Counted from the stretch's first letter, positions 40,207-51,949 are shown. The stretch is DNA of 64,000 bases from Cordylochernes scorpioides (GCA_030710605.1 CP092880.1:13309639-13373638); one strand, 5' to 3'. The notes: generated from the letters alone by a model not told the origin. Numbers and translations are program-made.

Positions 40207-41368
40207 ATATATATATATATATATACACACATTTAGTTTTTTATTCAATCTGTTGTTTAGTATATTTGAAGATATATTAACAAAATATATCCCAAATTAA
40301 ATATTTCTTTTCATTAAATATAATTTTTATTTTCAAAGAAACCAAATTATGAAAGTTGTTGAGCAAAATAATCACCAATATTTACCAGAACTTGGAACAT
40401 CTAGGCGACACGTCTCCAGTTAGTTTTGTTTACTGGGGCAGAAATTGGCAAAATTACTAACATAAGAATTTTGTATTTAAAGTAGTTAACTTTAATAAGC
40501 TATAGTTAATTTCTATTTTTTATTTAATATTAGCATTTACCGGTACCGTAAATGCCTTCAAATATTTGCATTATACAAACTACTTACGTGGAAACCTGTA
40601 AACTTCAATCAACGAACGCCATATAAAAGTAATTATATACCAAAAGTTATTTTAAAATTGAATTAAATAAATATAAAATATTTGCCAATAAATTAAAAGA
40701 TATGTCAAACTTTTTTTATAATTTATTTAATTCACTTATAATATTATTTGCATCTATATTTCAAGTGTATTTTATATTTCATTATATTATATGCTGTTTT
40801 AAAATTATATTTTTACTCTTAAAGTTTAGTGTACATTTTAAAAATCATTATGACATTAAATATTTGTTTATTTATAATTAATATTCTGGATACTGGTTTG
40901 AAAGTTTTTTTCCCGCCATCTATATATTGAATTTTAAATTATTCACCTAATTTTTCCAGATAATTGTTTTTTAATTTTTAAAAGAAATAAATTGGTATAA
41001 ATAAATTAATTATAATTATTTTAACCTTAGAATTTTCTGGATACTGTTTTAAAAGTCTTTTTACCGCCATCTATATATTCAATTTTAAATTATTCACCTA
41101 ATTTTTTTTTCAGATAATTGTTTTTAAATATTTAAATGAAATAAATTGGTATAAATAAATTAATTATAATTATTTTACCTTAGAATTTTGTTTAAAAATA
41201 TATATTATTTTTGTGTGTGGATATTTATATCTTTAACAAATTTATAAAATATATATATTTTAGCTCTTTTTGTTGTTGTTAAATGTTTTAAACATATTTT
41301 TTTTATATCGAAGTTTTATAAAATGTATTAATAAACTTTCCCTCTCTTTATATTCATTTATATAAAAA
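40207..41368. other. AT-rich spacer with a 152-bp tandem duplication
   Basis: CTGGATACTG...CGCCATCTATATATT...AATTATTTTA is repeated at about 40885-41035 and 41038-41190. A TA-dinucleotide run lies at 40206-40225. No gene is seen. Confidence 0.5.
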
Positions 41369-42194
41369 CTAGACGAATGGCCCGGGCAACGCCCGGGTTT
41401 TACCCGAGTGCGCATATATTTTAAAAACGTTTTAATTCAAATATTATTCGTTACAATTATAAATTGGCGCCATGGATGTCACTCTTGTGAAACGTCCCGT
41501 TCCAAACTGTGTGTTTTTAAAATGTTTTAATTAAAATACTATTCGTTACAATTATAAATTGGCGCCGTGGATGTCTCTCTTGTGAAACGTCCCGCCCCAA
41601 ACTGTGTGTGTCTTGAAAATATAAAAATAAAATGTGAATTTTCATAAAGATTTCATCATGTCGATTTTTTTTTTTTTTGCATTTCACCTACTAAATCGAT
41701 AGAGATAATTACATTTGCAACATGAACTTAGGTATATTGACTAAATAGAAAACTGCATAGTAATAAAGATCATTTTTTAAAGGCACCATATCGTTTTTTT
41801 TTCAATAAAATCGAAACAAAAATTAACGATAAATAGCGATAATTGCCTTAAAAAGAAATTGCCTTAAAAAAAGAAACATTCGCGGTGATTTTGTCTTGCA
41901 TTCGTTTATACAATTATTATATACGAATGACCCGGGCAACGCCCGGGTTTTACCCGATTAAATGCTTTTATTCAAATACTATTCGTTACAATTATAAATT
42001 GGCGCCGTGGATGTCATTCTTGTATAATATATAAATGAGTTTTAAAAATTGTAAAAAAAAAAATGCATCGGCCGGGAATCGAACCCGGGCCGCCCGCGTG
42101 GCAGGCGAGCATTCTACCACTGAACCACCGATGGTTATGAAAAATCCCATCCGTGAGCTTCAAACAGACAGAATAAGGCAAATATATAAGTAGA
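41369..42194 (-). mobile_element. Non-autonomous Helitron carrying a tRNA-Gly gene
   Basis: On the minus strand the element begins TCTACTTATATATTTGCC (from 42194) and ends with the hairpin CCCGGGCGTTGCCCGGG, CCATTCGTCTAG (to 41369). It sits between A and T, the normal Helitron target. The 5' 55 bases match the 5' end of the Helitron at 63006. Inside are two copies of a 107-bp segment (TTACAATTATAAATTGGCGC, 41420-41630), a second Helitron-type 3' end (41923-41965) and the tRNA. Confidence 0.8.
42064..42134 (-). tRNA. tRNA-Gly(GCC), acceptor position 1 altered
   Basis: The 71-base cloverleaf is complete: TGGTTCAGTGGTAGAAT in the D arm, anticodon loop CTGCCAC (anticodon GCC), B box GGTTCGATTCC and T stem CCGGG/CCCGG. 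The first base is C instead of G, so pair 1-72 is C-C. The rest is identical to the copy at 61013. The 3' flank TTTTTTTT is a pol III terminator. Confidence 0.85.
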
Positions 42195-42393
42195 TGAACG
42201 TGTATTATAATTGAAAATATTATACTAATTTTCTATATGACAATATTACTATTCTGGTTTTCAGTAGCGGCTTTTATCAAGATAATCTGAATATGAAATA
42301 TTTTTGAGTTTCTTTTGTATCTAAGAATTATTTGATTAATGAAAAAATCGCTTTTATGTGTATTTATTTTGTTTTTACAAAACTATATATACA
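42195..42393. other. AT-rich spacer
   Basis: Nothing is recognised. Confidence 0.3.
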
Positions 42394-42480
42394 GTAGAAC
42401 CTCCCTTTAGTGGACACCCCGCTAGCGGACACCTCTCCACAAAGGAAAGTTTTAATTTGCAAAATTACTTTTTTTTAATT
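42394..42480 (+). mobile_element. Tigger/pogo-type terminus, solo end
   Basis: TACAGTAGAACCTCCCTTTA, then GTGGACACCCCGCTAGCGGACACC, begins like the 29620 TIR but belongs to a different family (GTGGACA repeats). No matching right end is seen. Confidence 0.5.
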
Positions 42481-42499
42481 CAGCAAATCTGGGGTAAAT

Positions 42500-42870
42500 T
42501 TGGTGAGGTTTCCACCCTTCAGTGTTGCAAATAAAAGCAGAACGATCCAATACAGTATTAGAGCTCTAAAGAATCGATCTGGTAGATTAAATTGGCGAAA
42601 CCTCTGGTGAGCCAAGCCCTTTCAATATTTTTTTCATCGCAGTAAGGACAGTAGAAGATTGATTTATTTGTGAAAAGAAACATTTGCGTCTTAATGTCTT
42701 CGTTCGTTGTATAAAGAGAGTGATGATAAGTCTAGGGTGGCGGTTGTAGCATTCTGTTTCCAACAGAAATAATATTGGTAGGGACTCGTTCCTCAGTAGT
42801 CAGCCTTCACAACGGTTTCGCCAGTTTAATCAATTCCATTGTGTGTTCTAATATTGTATTGGATTCTATT
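42500..42870. repeat. Two pseudoknot-type repeat copies (plus, then minus)
   Basis: Bases 42500-42690 (+) keep TTGGC and GCCAA but have lost the middle GGGAGGG segment. Bases 42760-42870 (-) are more diverged. The 42700-42760 junction holds unrelated sequence. Confidence 0.55.
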
Positions 42871-43044
42871 CTACTTATACAAGGGTCACTCCAAAGGTTT
42901 CTGCAATCAATATTAAATTATACCATTAAAATCTACATGCATTTTTTACCTAACAAAAACATTTTCATAAAGCAATAACACGCCATCTATACATATAAAA
43001 TGAAAGGATTTAAAAACACGAATGTTTCTTTTATACACAATACA

Positions 43045-43260
43045 AACTTCTACTGTCCTTACTGCGATGAAAAAATATATTGGGAGGGCTTGGCTCATCA
43101 GTGGTGAACCCTCCCAGCGGTTTCGCCAATTTAATCCACCAGACCGCTTCTCAGAGCTCTAATACTATATTGGATCATTCTGCTTTTATATGCTACACTG
43201 AAGGATGGAATCTCAGAAATGGTTCTCAAGAAAACTATGAACATAAGCTTATAGGACAGT
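43045..43260 (-). repeat. Pseudoknot-type dispersed repeat, best copy
   Basis: On the minus strand AGCGGT (43148-43143) pairs with ACCGCT (43121-43116), TTGGC (43129-43125) with GCCAA (43094-43090), and GGGAGGG (43115-43109) with CCCTCCC (43088-43082). The last two pairings cross, giving an H-type pseudoknot. The 5' part includes TCCTATAAGCTTATGTTCAT and CCTTCAGTGTAGCATATAAA. Confidence 0.65.
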
Positions 43261-43564
43261 AGAATTACATTCAATGAAAAATTCAAATGAAAAACATTTT
43301 CATTAACAAGTAACAACAATGACTCATAGAAGGCGCAACTTTGTTTACATCGGCGAGGTAAACATTGCATCAGACACAATGGAGTTGACTAGAGAAATTT
43401 TACGCGCCATGATCTTCTATGATTATAAAATTATTAAACTTCTATATAATCCCATGAAAGATTGATGAAAGCTTTAGGAGATAAATCTCCTTCTATTAGA
43501 ACAGTTTTTAATTAATATGAAAATAATATAAAATTGAATTTGTACTTGGATCAGGTATATAAAT

Positions 43565-43940
43565 TAACAAAAAAAGACATTTCCTAATCGTGCAACTGAA
43601 AGTTATTGATGGCTTGCGCCATATATCTGAATAAATATAAATAAATAGTTGATTTTTAATTATTTCAGAATTGGCCAAATACCGTCTCTTGATGGATCTT
43701 TTACAGGATGCCCCCAAAGACCAGCCTTTTTGGTCGTTGAGGTACAGCTTGTACCACGCTGACGAGGGCCAACAGCCCGAAACGTGTACGTGGTTAGCTT
43801 TTCTTGATTAATCAAGAATGGGTATTTGGTCAATACTGGAATAATTAAAAATCAACGATTAGTTGATATTTATCCGATAGATGGCGAAAGCCATCAGCAA
43901 CTTTCAGTTGAACGATCAGGGAATGCCTTTTTTTCTTAAT
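43565..43940. mobile_element. Inverted-repeat element with central hammerhead ribozyme
   Basis: The arms 43567-43690 and 43800-43935 are inverted copies (TTTCCTAATCGTGCAACTGA ... TGATGGCTTGCGCCAT ... TTAATTATT.CAGAATTGGCC). The hammerhead lies between them. It is the same family as 25725-26135 and 51950-52092. No ORF is present, so it would depend on enzymes from elsewhere, presumably a PLE. Confidence 0.65.
43753..43794 (+). ncRNA. Hammerhead ribozyme, type I, minimal stem III
   Basis: ACCACG (43753-43758), CTGACGA (43759-43765), stem II GGGC-CAACA-GCCC (43766-43778), GAAA (43779-43782), C-GT-G (43783-43786), TA (43787-43788), CGTGGT (43789-43794). Stem I is a perfect six-pair helix. It differs from the 25.9-kb copy only at the free core base N7 (C for T) and in the stem III loop (GT for AC), the positions where a working hammerhead tolerates change. 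Confidence 0.8.
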
Positions 43941-44509
43941 TTTTTAATTGGTTTAATGAATTCAAATTTGGAAAAACCAACCTTGAAGATAATATTCGTT
44001 CAGGATGACCACAAACAGCAGTGACCAAAGAGGAAATTGAGTTGGTAAGATTTTTACTTGGAGAAGATCGAATAATTACCAATCAGCAGTTAGAGAAAGG
44101 TATGGGCATTGGATCGGCAGCAATCAACACCATCATTAATGATCATTTAAAATACAGAAAACTTGTTAGTAGATGGGGTACCTCACATCTTGACTGAAGA
44201 CCAAAAACTTGGTCGCGTTAAATGCTTCGTTAATTGGTTTTCACGGTGGAATTTTGCATAGGTGCTAATGATGAATACTTTGAGAAACTAAAAATATAAA
44301 GCTGCAGCTTTAATAAAAATAAGTGATTGAAGAAAATACTTTTGAAGGGACCCTTGTATTATATGGTGATTAAAAAGAAATGCAATAGGTTTAGTTATGC
44401 AAAGAGCTAAGCGACCAGAGATATAAAAAAGGTCGTGCACGACTTTGACAGAATGCGGTCAATTAGCGCTGTGATCTACTGCCATGATGAACTCACGACA
44501 GGACATTCA

Positions 44510-44700
44510 AGATAGACATGTGCAACATTCTGGTTCCTTCCTTGTGTCTATTGGTCCAATGGATGTCACGACTGATTCAGGTAGACATAGACAGCGTTCT
44601 GGTTCTTTGTTATCTCTGTTTTATTATTCGTCTATTGGTCCAATGTACGCCACGACTGAATCTTCCCTTTATGTTGACATAGACAACGTTCTATAAAATA
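44510..44700 (+). repeat. 92-bp satellite, first two units
   Basis: These units have the same consensus as 45695-47260 and are cut off by the PLE fragment that follows. Confidence 0.85.
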
Positions 44701-45694
44701 ATCCCTTGCATCAATATTGAGCAAAATCAATCATTCCTCCAGGGAAAAGTGTCTTTTTCAAAACATTTTATTGTTCTCTAGCTTTCGGGCACGTACGCCT
44801 TTCTACAGGAGAAAACATGGTATAATGGCACACCAATAGAACACGAGTTAAATATAATCGGATACTATTTTACATATTTTTATGAGGATATAAAAATTAT
44901 TTTTTACATATTAACTATTATACAAATTGAGACAACATATTTTTAAAATATATATATCTAATAAGGGGACAAACAAATGAATAAATATAGGCTACTAGAA
45001 AAACCAAGGAAGCAAGGAATACATAGTTAGGTTGTAGTTATCATTATTAGGAGATGTCTACTTGGTTCCCACCGCTGCTATTCTGAGACGATTTCTGTAT
45101 TTGGATGATTTGGGGTGAGCTCAGGGAATAGTATATTATAAACTTCCGGAATGTCTATTCTTCTGTTGATACTATTGTGTTTTCTTGATATTATGGATTC
45201 TATGATGAGTCTCTGTTGTTTATTGGGGATGTTGGAATAATGGGTTCTTGGTTCGGATAGTGCGAAGGAATGGCCTGTTTCTCTTACATGATGATATACT
45301 AGAGATCTATTGTCTTGGTTTTCGATATTTCGTTGATGTTCTGATATTCTTATATTTAAATTTCTACTTGTTTCACCTACGTATTTGGTTCTGCATTGGT
45401 TGCATTCTATAGAGTATATGGCATTCTTAATATTGGAAGGATAATTTAGGCTATTGCTTTTTGTTATAGGGTTTCTTAGTAGTGAACTTAAACTGGGTGA
45501 GTTTCAGAAGAAGGTTTTAACGCCGAATTTTTTCAGATGACGAGCTATTGATATGGATACAGGTGAGTAGGGAATACTACAAATAGATTTGTAAACTGGG
45601 GGATTTCGCATTTCAGACGGGCTATGAAAATGTCTTAAAATAAATGACAAAGGATATTGGCAGGTTTTTAGATTCCTTAAGATTCCTTCTGGTC
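44700..45694 (-). mobile_element. 5'-truncated Penelope-like element inserted in the 92-bp satellite
   Basis: The minus strand carries an RT C-terminal piece, the GIY-YIG domain and the 3' end. The end (44815-44770) reads CTGTAGAAAGGCG, TACGT, GCCCGAAAGC, then AATAAAATG. Satellite units flank it on both sides. Confidence 0.85.
45078..45690 (-). pseudogene. PLE RT end plus GIY-YIG endonuclease, in-frame TGA in the linker
   Basis: The minus strand encodes IPYSPVSISIARHLKKFGVK, TFF, a TGA stop, then NSPSLSSLLRNP and KNAIYSIECNQCRTKYVGET, SRNLNIRISEHQRNI, ending at 45078. The CxxC and GIY-YIG core are intact. The upstream RT residues (45690-45600) are disrupted. The stop falls two codons from the position of the TAG in the 37-kb PLE. 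Confidence 0.8.
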
Positions 45695-47260
45695 CTTTGT
45701 TTACTCTTTCTTATTATTCGTATATTGGTCCAATGTACGCCACGACTGAAACTTCCCTTTATGTTGACATAGACAACGTTCTGGTTCTTTGTTTTCTCTG
45801 TTTTATTATTCGTATATTGGTTTAATGTACGCCACGACTGAAACTTCCCTTTATGTTGACATAGACAGCGTTCTGGTTCTTTGTTTTCTCTGTTTTATAA
45901 TTCGTATATTGGTCCAATGTACGCCACGACTGAATCTTCCCTTTATGTTGACATAGACAACGTTCTGGTTCTTCGTTTTCTCTGTTTTATAATTCGTCTA
46001 TCGGTCCAATGTACGCCACGACTGATTCTTCCCTTTATGTTGACATAGACAACGTTCTGGTTCTTTGTTTTCTCTGTTTTATAATTCGTCCATTGGTCCA
46101 ATGTACGCCACTACTGAATCTTCCCTTTACGTTGACATAGACAGAGTTCTGGTTCTTTGTTTTCTCTGTTTTATAATTCGTCTATTGGTCCAATGTACGC
46201 CACGACTGATTCTTCCCTTTATGTTGACATAGACAGCGTTCTGGTTCTTCGTTTTCTCTGTCTTATTATTCGTATATTGATTCAATGTACGCCACGACTG
46301 AATCTTCCCTTTATGTTGACATAGACAGAGTTCTGGTTCTTTGTTTTCTCTGTTTTATAATTCGTCTATTGGTCCAATGTACGCCACGACTGAATCTTCC
46401 CCTTATGTTGACATAGACAGCGTTCTGGTTCTTTGTTTTCTCTGTTTTATAATTCGTCTATTGGTCCAATGTACGCCACGACTGAATCTTCCCCTTATGT
46501 TGACATAGACAGAGTTCTGGTTCTTTGTTTTCTCTGTTTTATAATTCGTCTATTGGTCCAATGTACGCCACGACTGAATCTTCCCCTTATGTTGACATAG
46601 ACAGCGTTCTGGTTCTTTGTTTTCTCTGTTTTATAATTCGTCTATTGGTCCAATGTACGCCACGACTGAATCTTCCCCTTATGTTGACATAGACAGAGTT
46701 CTGGTTCTTTGTTTTCTCTGTTTTATAATTCGTCTATTGGTCCGATGTACGCCACGACTGAATCTTCCCTTTATGTTGACATAGACAGCGTTCTTGTTTT
46801 TTGTTTACTCTGTCTTATTATTCGTCCATTGGTCCAATGTACGTCACGACTGAGTCTTCCCTTTATAACAGCGTTCTGGTTCTTCGTTTTCTCTGTTTGA
46901 TAATTCGTCTATTGGTCCAATGTACTCCACGACTGAATGTTCCCTTTATGTTGACATAGACAGCGTTCTGGTTCTTTGTTTTCTCTGTTTTATAATTCGT
47001 CTATTGGTCCAATGTACGCCACGACTGAATCTTTCCTTTATGTTGACATAGACAGCGTTCTGGTTCTTTGTTTTCTCTGTTTTATAATTCGTCTATTGGT
47101 CCAATTACACACACAGACACACACACAAGCCTTTTTATTGGGGCATCCAGCCCTATTTATTGGTCCAATTGATGTCACGACTGTATCTTCCCTTTATGTT
47201 GACATAGACAGCGTTCTGGGGTTCTTCGTTTTCTCTGTCTTATAAAACGGCTATTAGTCC
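45695..47260 (+). repeat. 92-bp tandem satellite, about 17 units
   Basis: The period is 92 bp (CTGGTTCTTT at 45781, 45873 and on). The unit is TTCTGGTTCTTTGTTTTCTC, TGTTTTATAATTCGTCTATT, GGTCCAATGTACGCCACGAC, TGAATCTTCCCTTTATGTTG and ACATAGACAGCG. A LINE-type tail (CACACAAGCCTTTTTATTGG, minus orientation) is inserted at about 47105-47155. The origin of the unit is not apparent. Confidence 0.93.
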
Positions 47261-47599
47261 AATGGACGCCGCGACTAAATGTCCGTTTCATGTAACCACT
47301 TCCATGAGCGACCACCTCCCTAAAAGGTTACCTTCCTGAGTGACCTTCTCCTAGAATGACTTTTTCCTTGAGGAAACTTTAATATTTCGCCTAAATATTT
47401 TAAATCCGCGAATCCTGCATCTTCAGAGTGGCTGATGGCACCCCTAATTCCGCTCTCGTGGACGCCATCCTCTCCATCCCTGCTGTTGTCACCATCCCTG
47501 GCCCTAGAACTGTCCTCCTTGCCCACCGCTCCTCCTCCCACAACGGGTCCTTCACCGCCTTTCTGACGTTGGACCTGGACACCTTTCGCCCCCTAGGCC
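47261..47599. other. GC-rich stretch, unidentified
   Basis: Open frames exist on both strands (for example 47320-47541 minus) without recognisable motifs. It abuts the Tc1 remnant. It could be an old retroelement ORF. Confidence 0.25.
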
Positions 47600-48850
47600 C
47601 CTGAGTTTGACCATGTCATATCAACTTCGAGCACTCGCCCGTGTCTGCTTCCGGTGCTGCGACTTCGGACAGTGTCTCCAAATGCTTCCATTGTACCTCC
47701 AGAGACCACGAAGGAGGAGACCCCAACTATTGAGCGACATCGCCGTCCACTCTCTATGTTGTGGGACCACCGCGGGCAGCTATGTAGGCGGCTATACGTC
47801 TTGGTACTGACTCCACAGTCACAGTCCATCTTCTGAACTCGGCTGTGGCAGCGTACGCAAACGACGTTCAATTATGTTCCAGGCGTGTTCTATAGGTGAG
47901 AGATCAGAGAGACTGGTGGCCATGGAAACACCGAGCTTTCATGCAGGACATGTTGGCTGATGTGTACTGTGTGAGGTCGGGCGTTATCCTGCTGGAAAAT
48001 GGTATTTGGTAACCCCTGAAGTAAGGGTAGCGTCACCGACCGCAGAACGTCATCCGCGCATCGTTGGGCCTTCATAGTGCCCTCAATACATATCAGAAGT
48101 CATCTGCTATCATAGGCGATGGTTCCTCAAACCATAATGCCGCGTTGTCTTTAGTTGCGGCGTTCCACAGATGCGGCCGGATTGGACCAGTCTTCAAGAC
48201 GGCGCCAAACTCTTACTCGGTGACTTATTGGCAAAAAGAAAGCGAGATTCATCTGAGATCACTTCCCTGTGCCATTCCGCTGTACATGTGGCTCTATCCG
48301 AGAAAACGGCAAACTGAGGTGTCTGTGCCATTGGGTCAATGGCAGTCTTCATAAGAGACGCCATGAGTGTAGGCCAAGTAGCCTAATCATGGAAGCTTCA
48401 AGAGTGTCCTGCAAATCCTGTAAAATTGCGACAGATGTGGACTTTGGGACCGCCAACGCTATCTGGCCGATGCGTCGGTCCACCCGTGCTGACGTCACTC
48501 TGGCCGCCCAGCACCCCTCAATCAGCCATATTGCCTTGTTTTAACCATCTTCGCTATAGCCGGTGCACTGTGGAAACGTCAGGATGTCTGTCCGTAGAGA
48601 TTTGACGTATGGACCAACAGCCCTTCAGAGTCCAATCACCTCTCGTGAAACCGTCTGTCTGCTGGAACTACCTCGGCTGGCGACGGCCTGGAATTCTCTG
48701 CTACTAAAAGTTTCCCTTGTCAGACAAAGATGTGCGAATATTGGCATATGTGCAAGTTCCTTCTCTTATTATCTCAATCAACATGAGCGGGATTGCTGCG
48801 TAATTTGCATCATTTACATAACTCGGTGAGCTAACTTAGCCTGTTATTTG
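47600..48850 (-). pseudogene. Tc1-type transposase remnant, heavily frameshifted
   Basis: The minus strand includes RCADDVLRSVTLPLLQGLPN, TIFQQDNARPHTVHIS (second catalytic D in QQDNARPH) and weaker matches upstream to 48830. No single frame spans the domain. It is a relative of the better copy at 53987-55411. Terminal repeats are not clear. Confidence 0.75.
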
Positions 48851-49038
48851 CATATTTTTCTGCTCAGTAATTCTTGGTGTTGGAAATTCAGTCACGCAGT
48901 GTATATACATATGCACATTTATATAAATTATTTACATTCATTAATAATTATGAAATGTTGAGCATAAATTTAAGACGCCATAAATAACAAAAATATTTCA
49001 TATATAAGTATATAGTTATACAAATAGTATGTAAATAT

Positions 49039-50305
49039 AACAGTGGATCAATAAAAAACGATAAAAGTTTTTTTTTTAAGTGCAAACTAAAATACAATTT
49101 TATTTTTTTATTCCTCTATATATCCACCTCCTTTTTCTATACACCTCTTCCACCGGTCAGGTAGCTTGTAAATTCCTTTTAAGAAAAAATCTTGTGTGTG
49201 TTGGGCAAGCCATCCATACACGGCATTTTTAACCTCATCATCAGTCTTGAAAGTCATGCCCCGTAAAAATCTGTTTAAGTGTCCAAATAAATAATAATCA
49301 CTCGGGGCTAAATCAGGAGAGTAAGGGAGGTGGATTATAAATTTAAAATTTTGTTATTGAAGGTTTCAATGGTGAGATTCGCCACGTGGGGTCGAGCATT
49401 ATCATGCTGTAGGCAAACACCTTTGTTCAGCAAACCACGCCTTTTGGAACGAATTTTTGGCTTTAATATTTTTTCAAGGAGCTCAGAATAAACTATGCTA
49501 ATAGGTGTTTGGCCTTTAGTAATAGAGTCTTTTAAGATGCATCCTTTACTGTCCCAAAAATAGTCAAGAGTACTTCTCCAGCAGAAGCTGTTATCCTTGT
49601 TTTCTTTGGTGTTGGTGAACCCTTGTGATGCCATTCTGCACTTGATCTTTTTTAGAGTCAGGAATGTGGTGGTGTATCCATGATTCATCTCCAGTCACTA
49701 TTCTATCAAAAGAAAACCTTCACCTTCACGTTTTTCCTTCATTTACTTTATGAGCAGCCGAGGCATCCATCTTGTGCAATTTTTTCTGTACTTTAAATGT
49801 TCTGTAATGCTTTTTTGGACACAACCATATCTAAGGTTAAGTTCGGCAGAAATAACTCTAATGGCAATGTGACGATCGTTCTGTATCATCTCGTCAATGG
49901 CCCAGGTGGTTGCATCATCACTAACCTTGACCGGGGCGCCAGTTCACGGTGCGTCATCCATACTTTCTATGCCACTTTTGAATTTTCTAACCCATTCAAA
50001 ATTTGATTTTGAGATAAACATTTATCACCGTAAACAGCTTTCATTCTGGAGTAAATGTCAAATGGTTTAACTCCTTCGTGATATAGAAAACGTATTACTG
50101 ATCGCATTTTATACTTGGTGTAACTGTTTGTTTTAGTCGCCATTTTTATTGTAAAAAAAGGTTGACAGATGGTTTCTTTTCTTGAGATTTTTTTGAAACA
50201 TAACAACAGATTTAAATATAAAATGTATACCTATATATATTTGTTTCCTTATTTGTTTTTTTTTTCTATTAAATTTTATCGTTTTTTTTTTATTGATCCA
50301 CGATT
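49039..50305 (-). mobile_element. Mariner transposon (DD34D), degenerate
   Basis: The ends CAGTGGATCAATAAAAAACG (left) and the reverse of TTTTTATTGATCCACGATTG (right) are inverted copies. Confidence 0.82.
49115..50206 (-). pseudogene. Mariner transposase, several frames
   Basis: It starts MATKTNSYTKYKMRSVIRFL with the helix-turn-helix (50206-49967). Then come LKKIKCRMASQGFTNTKENK and CLQHDNARPHVANLTIETFN (second D, about 49400-49370). The third-D block is HLPYSPDLAPSDYYLFGHLN (about 49340-49280). The C-terminus GIYKLPDRWKRCIEKGGGYI ends near 49115. The second and third aspartates are spaced as in DD34D mariners. Frameshifts separate the blocks, so it is inactive. Confidence 0.85.
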
Positions 50306-50319
50306 GTAGTTGTCCCACC

Positions 50320-51090
50320 CTTTAAATTTTCGTATGATAATAATATATAAATAATTCTACAAATTCTATATTCACATTGCTTTCTATACATCATGTTAAG
50401 ATAGGCATCAAATATCTGGTCCCCTTTTATCAATACAGCAAAGCGTTCAAAGTTAAATTCTGTACAGTACCAAATTCTAATTAGGTGCATTCATGCTTAC
50501 AGAAGTTCATCTTCTTACATTACTCATATTCTAGCGAAAATCCCAATGCTGACAGACTACCTTGAATTATCATTAATTAGATACAATATGAAGAATTCTC
50601 TGACAGACCAAACACTAAATAAGCTCCTTTCAAATGAGTTTAATTAATTATATATCAATACAACATTTTTACATTTTATCTTTCTCAAACTAATCCAACG
50701 TCCAAGAATTTTTTTTCTGAGAGATGTACCAAGCTTCATTGCTCCTAATAAATACACTACTTTGTTCTTCACAGGCAAAGGACCCTTTTCAAGTTTTCTC
50801 TTTGACTTGAGAGTTATAAATGATCTAACATGTGAATGCTGTCTAGATGTTGAAACACCATCTTTTGTTGGCTTGCCCTCTGACTAACCAAATTGTACTT
50901 GCTTACTTTGACATAATGTCATCTTTCTGTATATACTCAATCTTATGAACACTTTGGCAAGTTTAGAGCTATTTGTACACAGATTTATAAATCACTACTA
51001 ATTCATCGTGTAAATAATTAAAGATATATATGTAAATAATTCTAATATAGCACAATAGTCTGATAGACTTCGTGCTTCTGTAATGATAAA
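50320..51090 (+). mobile_element. LINE 3' region, same family as 26598-26900
   Basis: An open stretch at 50500-50645 encodes YITHILAKIPMLTDYLELSL. Then come CCTFVG-type knuckle remnants near 50840-50885 and the tail GCACAATAGTCTGATAGACT, TCGTGCTTCTGTAATGATAA. Only a decayed 3' part is present. Confidence 0.55.
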
Positions 51091-51630
51091 ATCATACATA
51101 TTATTTATTATCAATAGTTGACATTAAACTACTTGATAAAAAATAATGTTTAATTGTTCTTTTCTCTCAACCTTCTCTATAAATATTTAGGTAACAAACA
51201 TTTTAAAAACAAATCACTTTTTCATATATCACAGTATATATATATATAGATATATATTAAGATTAGAATTATTTTTGTGTTTGTTGTTGAAAAGAGGTGC
51301 AGTCGTAAAAAGTAAAAAGATTATTTACCTTTCAAGTAGATTTTTATTTTGAATTACTTGAAGTAAAAAATACACATAAAATTATTTATCACTGCAATAT
51401 AGAATTTATACAATGAATTCTATAATCGTGATTTTTATTTAAAAGGTAGGGTTAACTATACATATTTACAACAATAATAATTAAAGTGGTATGTTTTGAA
51501 TCTATGGTCAAAAATATGCAAAACAGTCAATGAATGAAAATAAAATATATGTTTTTAAAAAAATAAAATATTTGCATTTGAGATTATATAATATATATAC
51601 ATATAATAGTTCAAGAAAATAATCCCTTGT
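51091..51630. other. AT-rich spacer
   Basis: Nothing is recognised. Confidence 0.3.
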
Positions 51631-51636
51631 TTCAAT

Positions 51637-51932
51637 ACCAAGGTGGAAATATCAGGCTTCCAGGAATAAGTTTCTTTTCAAAACCATTTCTCTCATAAAT
51701 CTCTAGCTTCTAGGCACCAAAACCCTTCTACAGGAGAAACACTCTAAAATAAATAGCCAATATATATTAGATTTTTTTTTTATTCTAGCCCTATTGACGA
51801 TTTATTTTAGAGTGTTTATCCTGTAGATTTCTCCTGTAGATGGGCTTTGGTGCCTGGAAACTAGAGACTTATGAAAGAAATGGTTTTAAAAAGAAACTTA
51901 TTCCCAGCAATCCTGATATTTCCACCATGCTA
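51637..51932. mobile_element. PLE-type inverted repeat with hammerhead-like ends (decayed)
   Basis: The arms 51637-51755 and 51815-51932 are inverted. The right arm reads CCTGTAGATGGGCTTTGGTG, CCTGGAAACTAGAGAC. CTGTAGA and GGGC...GCCT pairing persist, with GAAA kept as GGAAAC. Same type as 44.8 kb. Confidence 0.5.
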
Positions 51933-51949
51933 TATATAGAATGAAAACG

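Larger units (their letters stand above)
42880..44356 (+). mobile_element. Mariner-type transposon split by later insertions
   Basis: The left end CAAGGGTCACTCCAAAGG and right end CTTTTGAAGGGACCCTTG are inverted copies, each flanked by TA. The remaining coding DNA (43958-44345) encodes WFNEFKFGKTNLEDNIRSG, then EEIELVRFLLGEDRIITNQQ and LKYRKLVSRWGTSHLD, the mariner N-terminal helix-turn-helix and linker. The catalytic domain is deleted. A pseudoknot-type repeat (43045-43260) and the hammerhead element (43565-43940) lie inside. Confidence 0.75.

Noticed and set aside
47400..47582. Host gene exon in the GC-rich block
   Set aside because: Open frames exist on both strands, with no splice sites or recognisable residues to choose between them.
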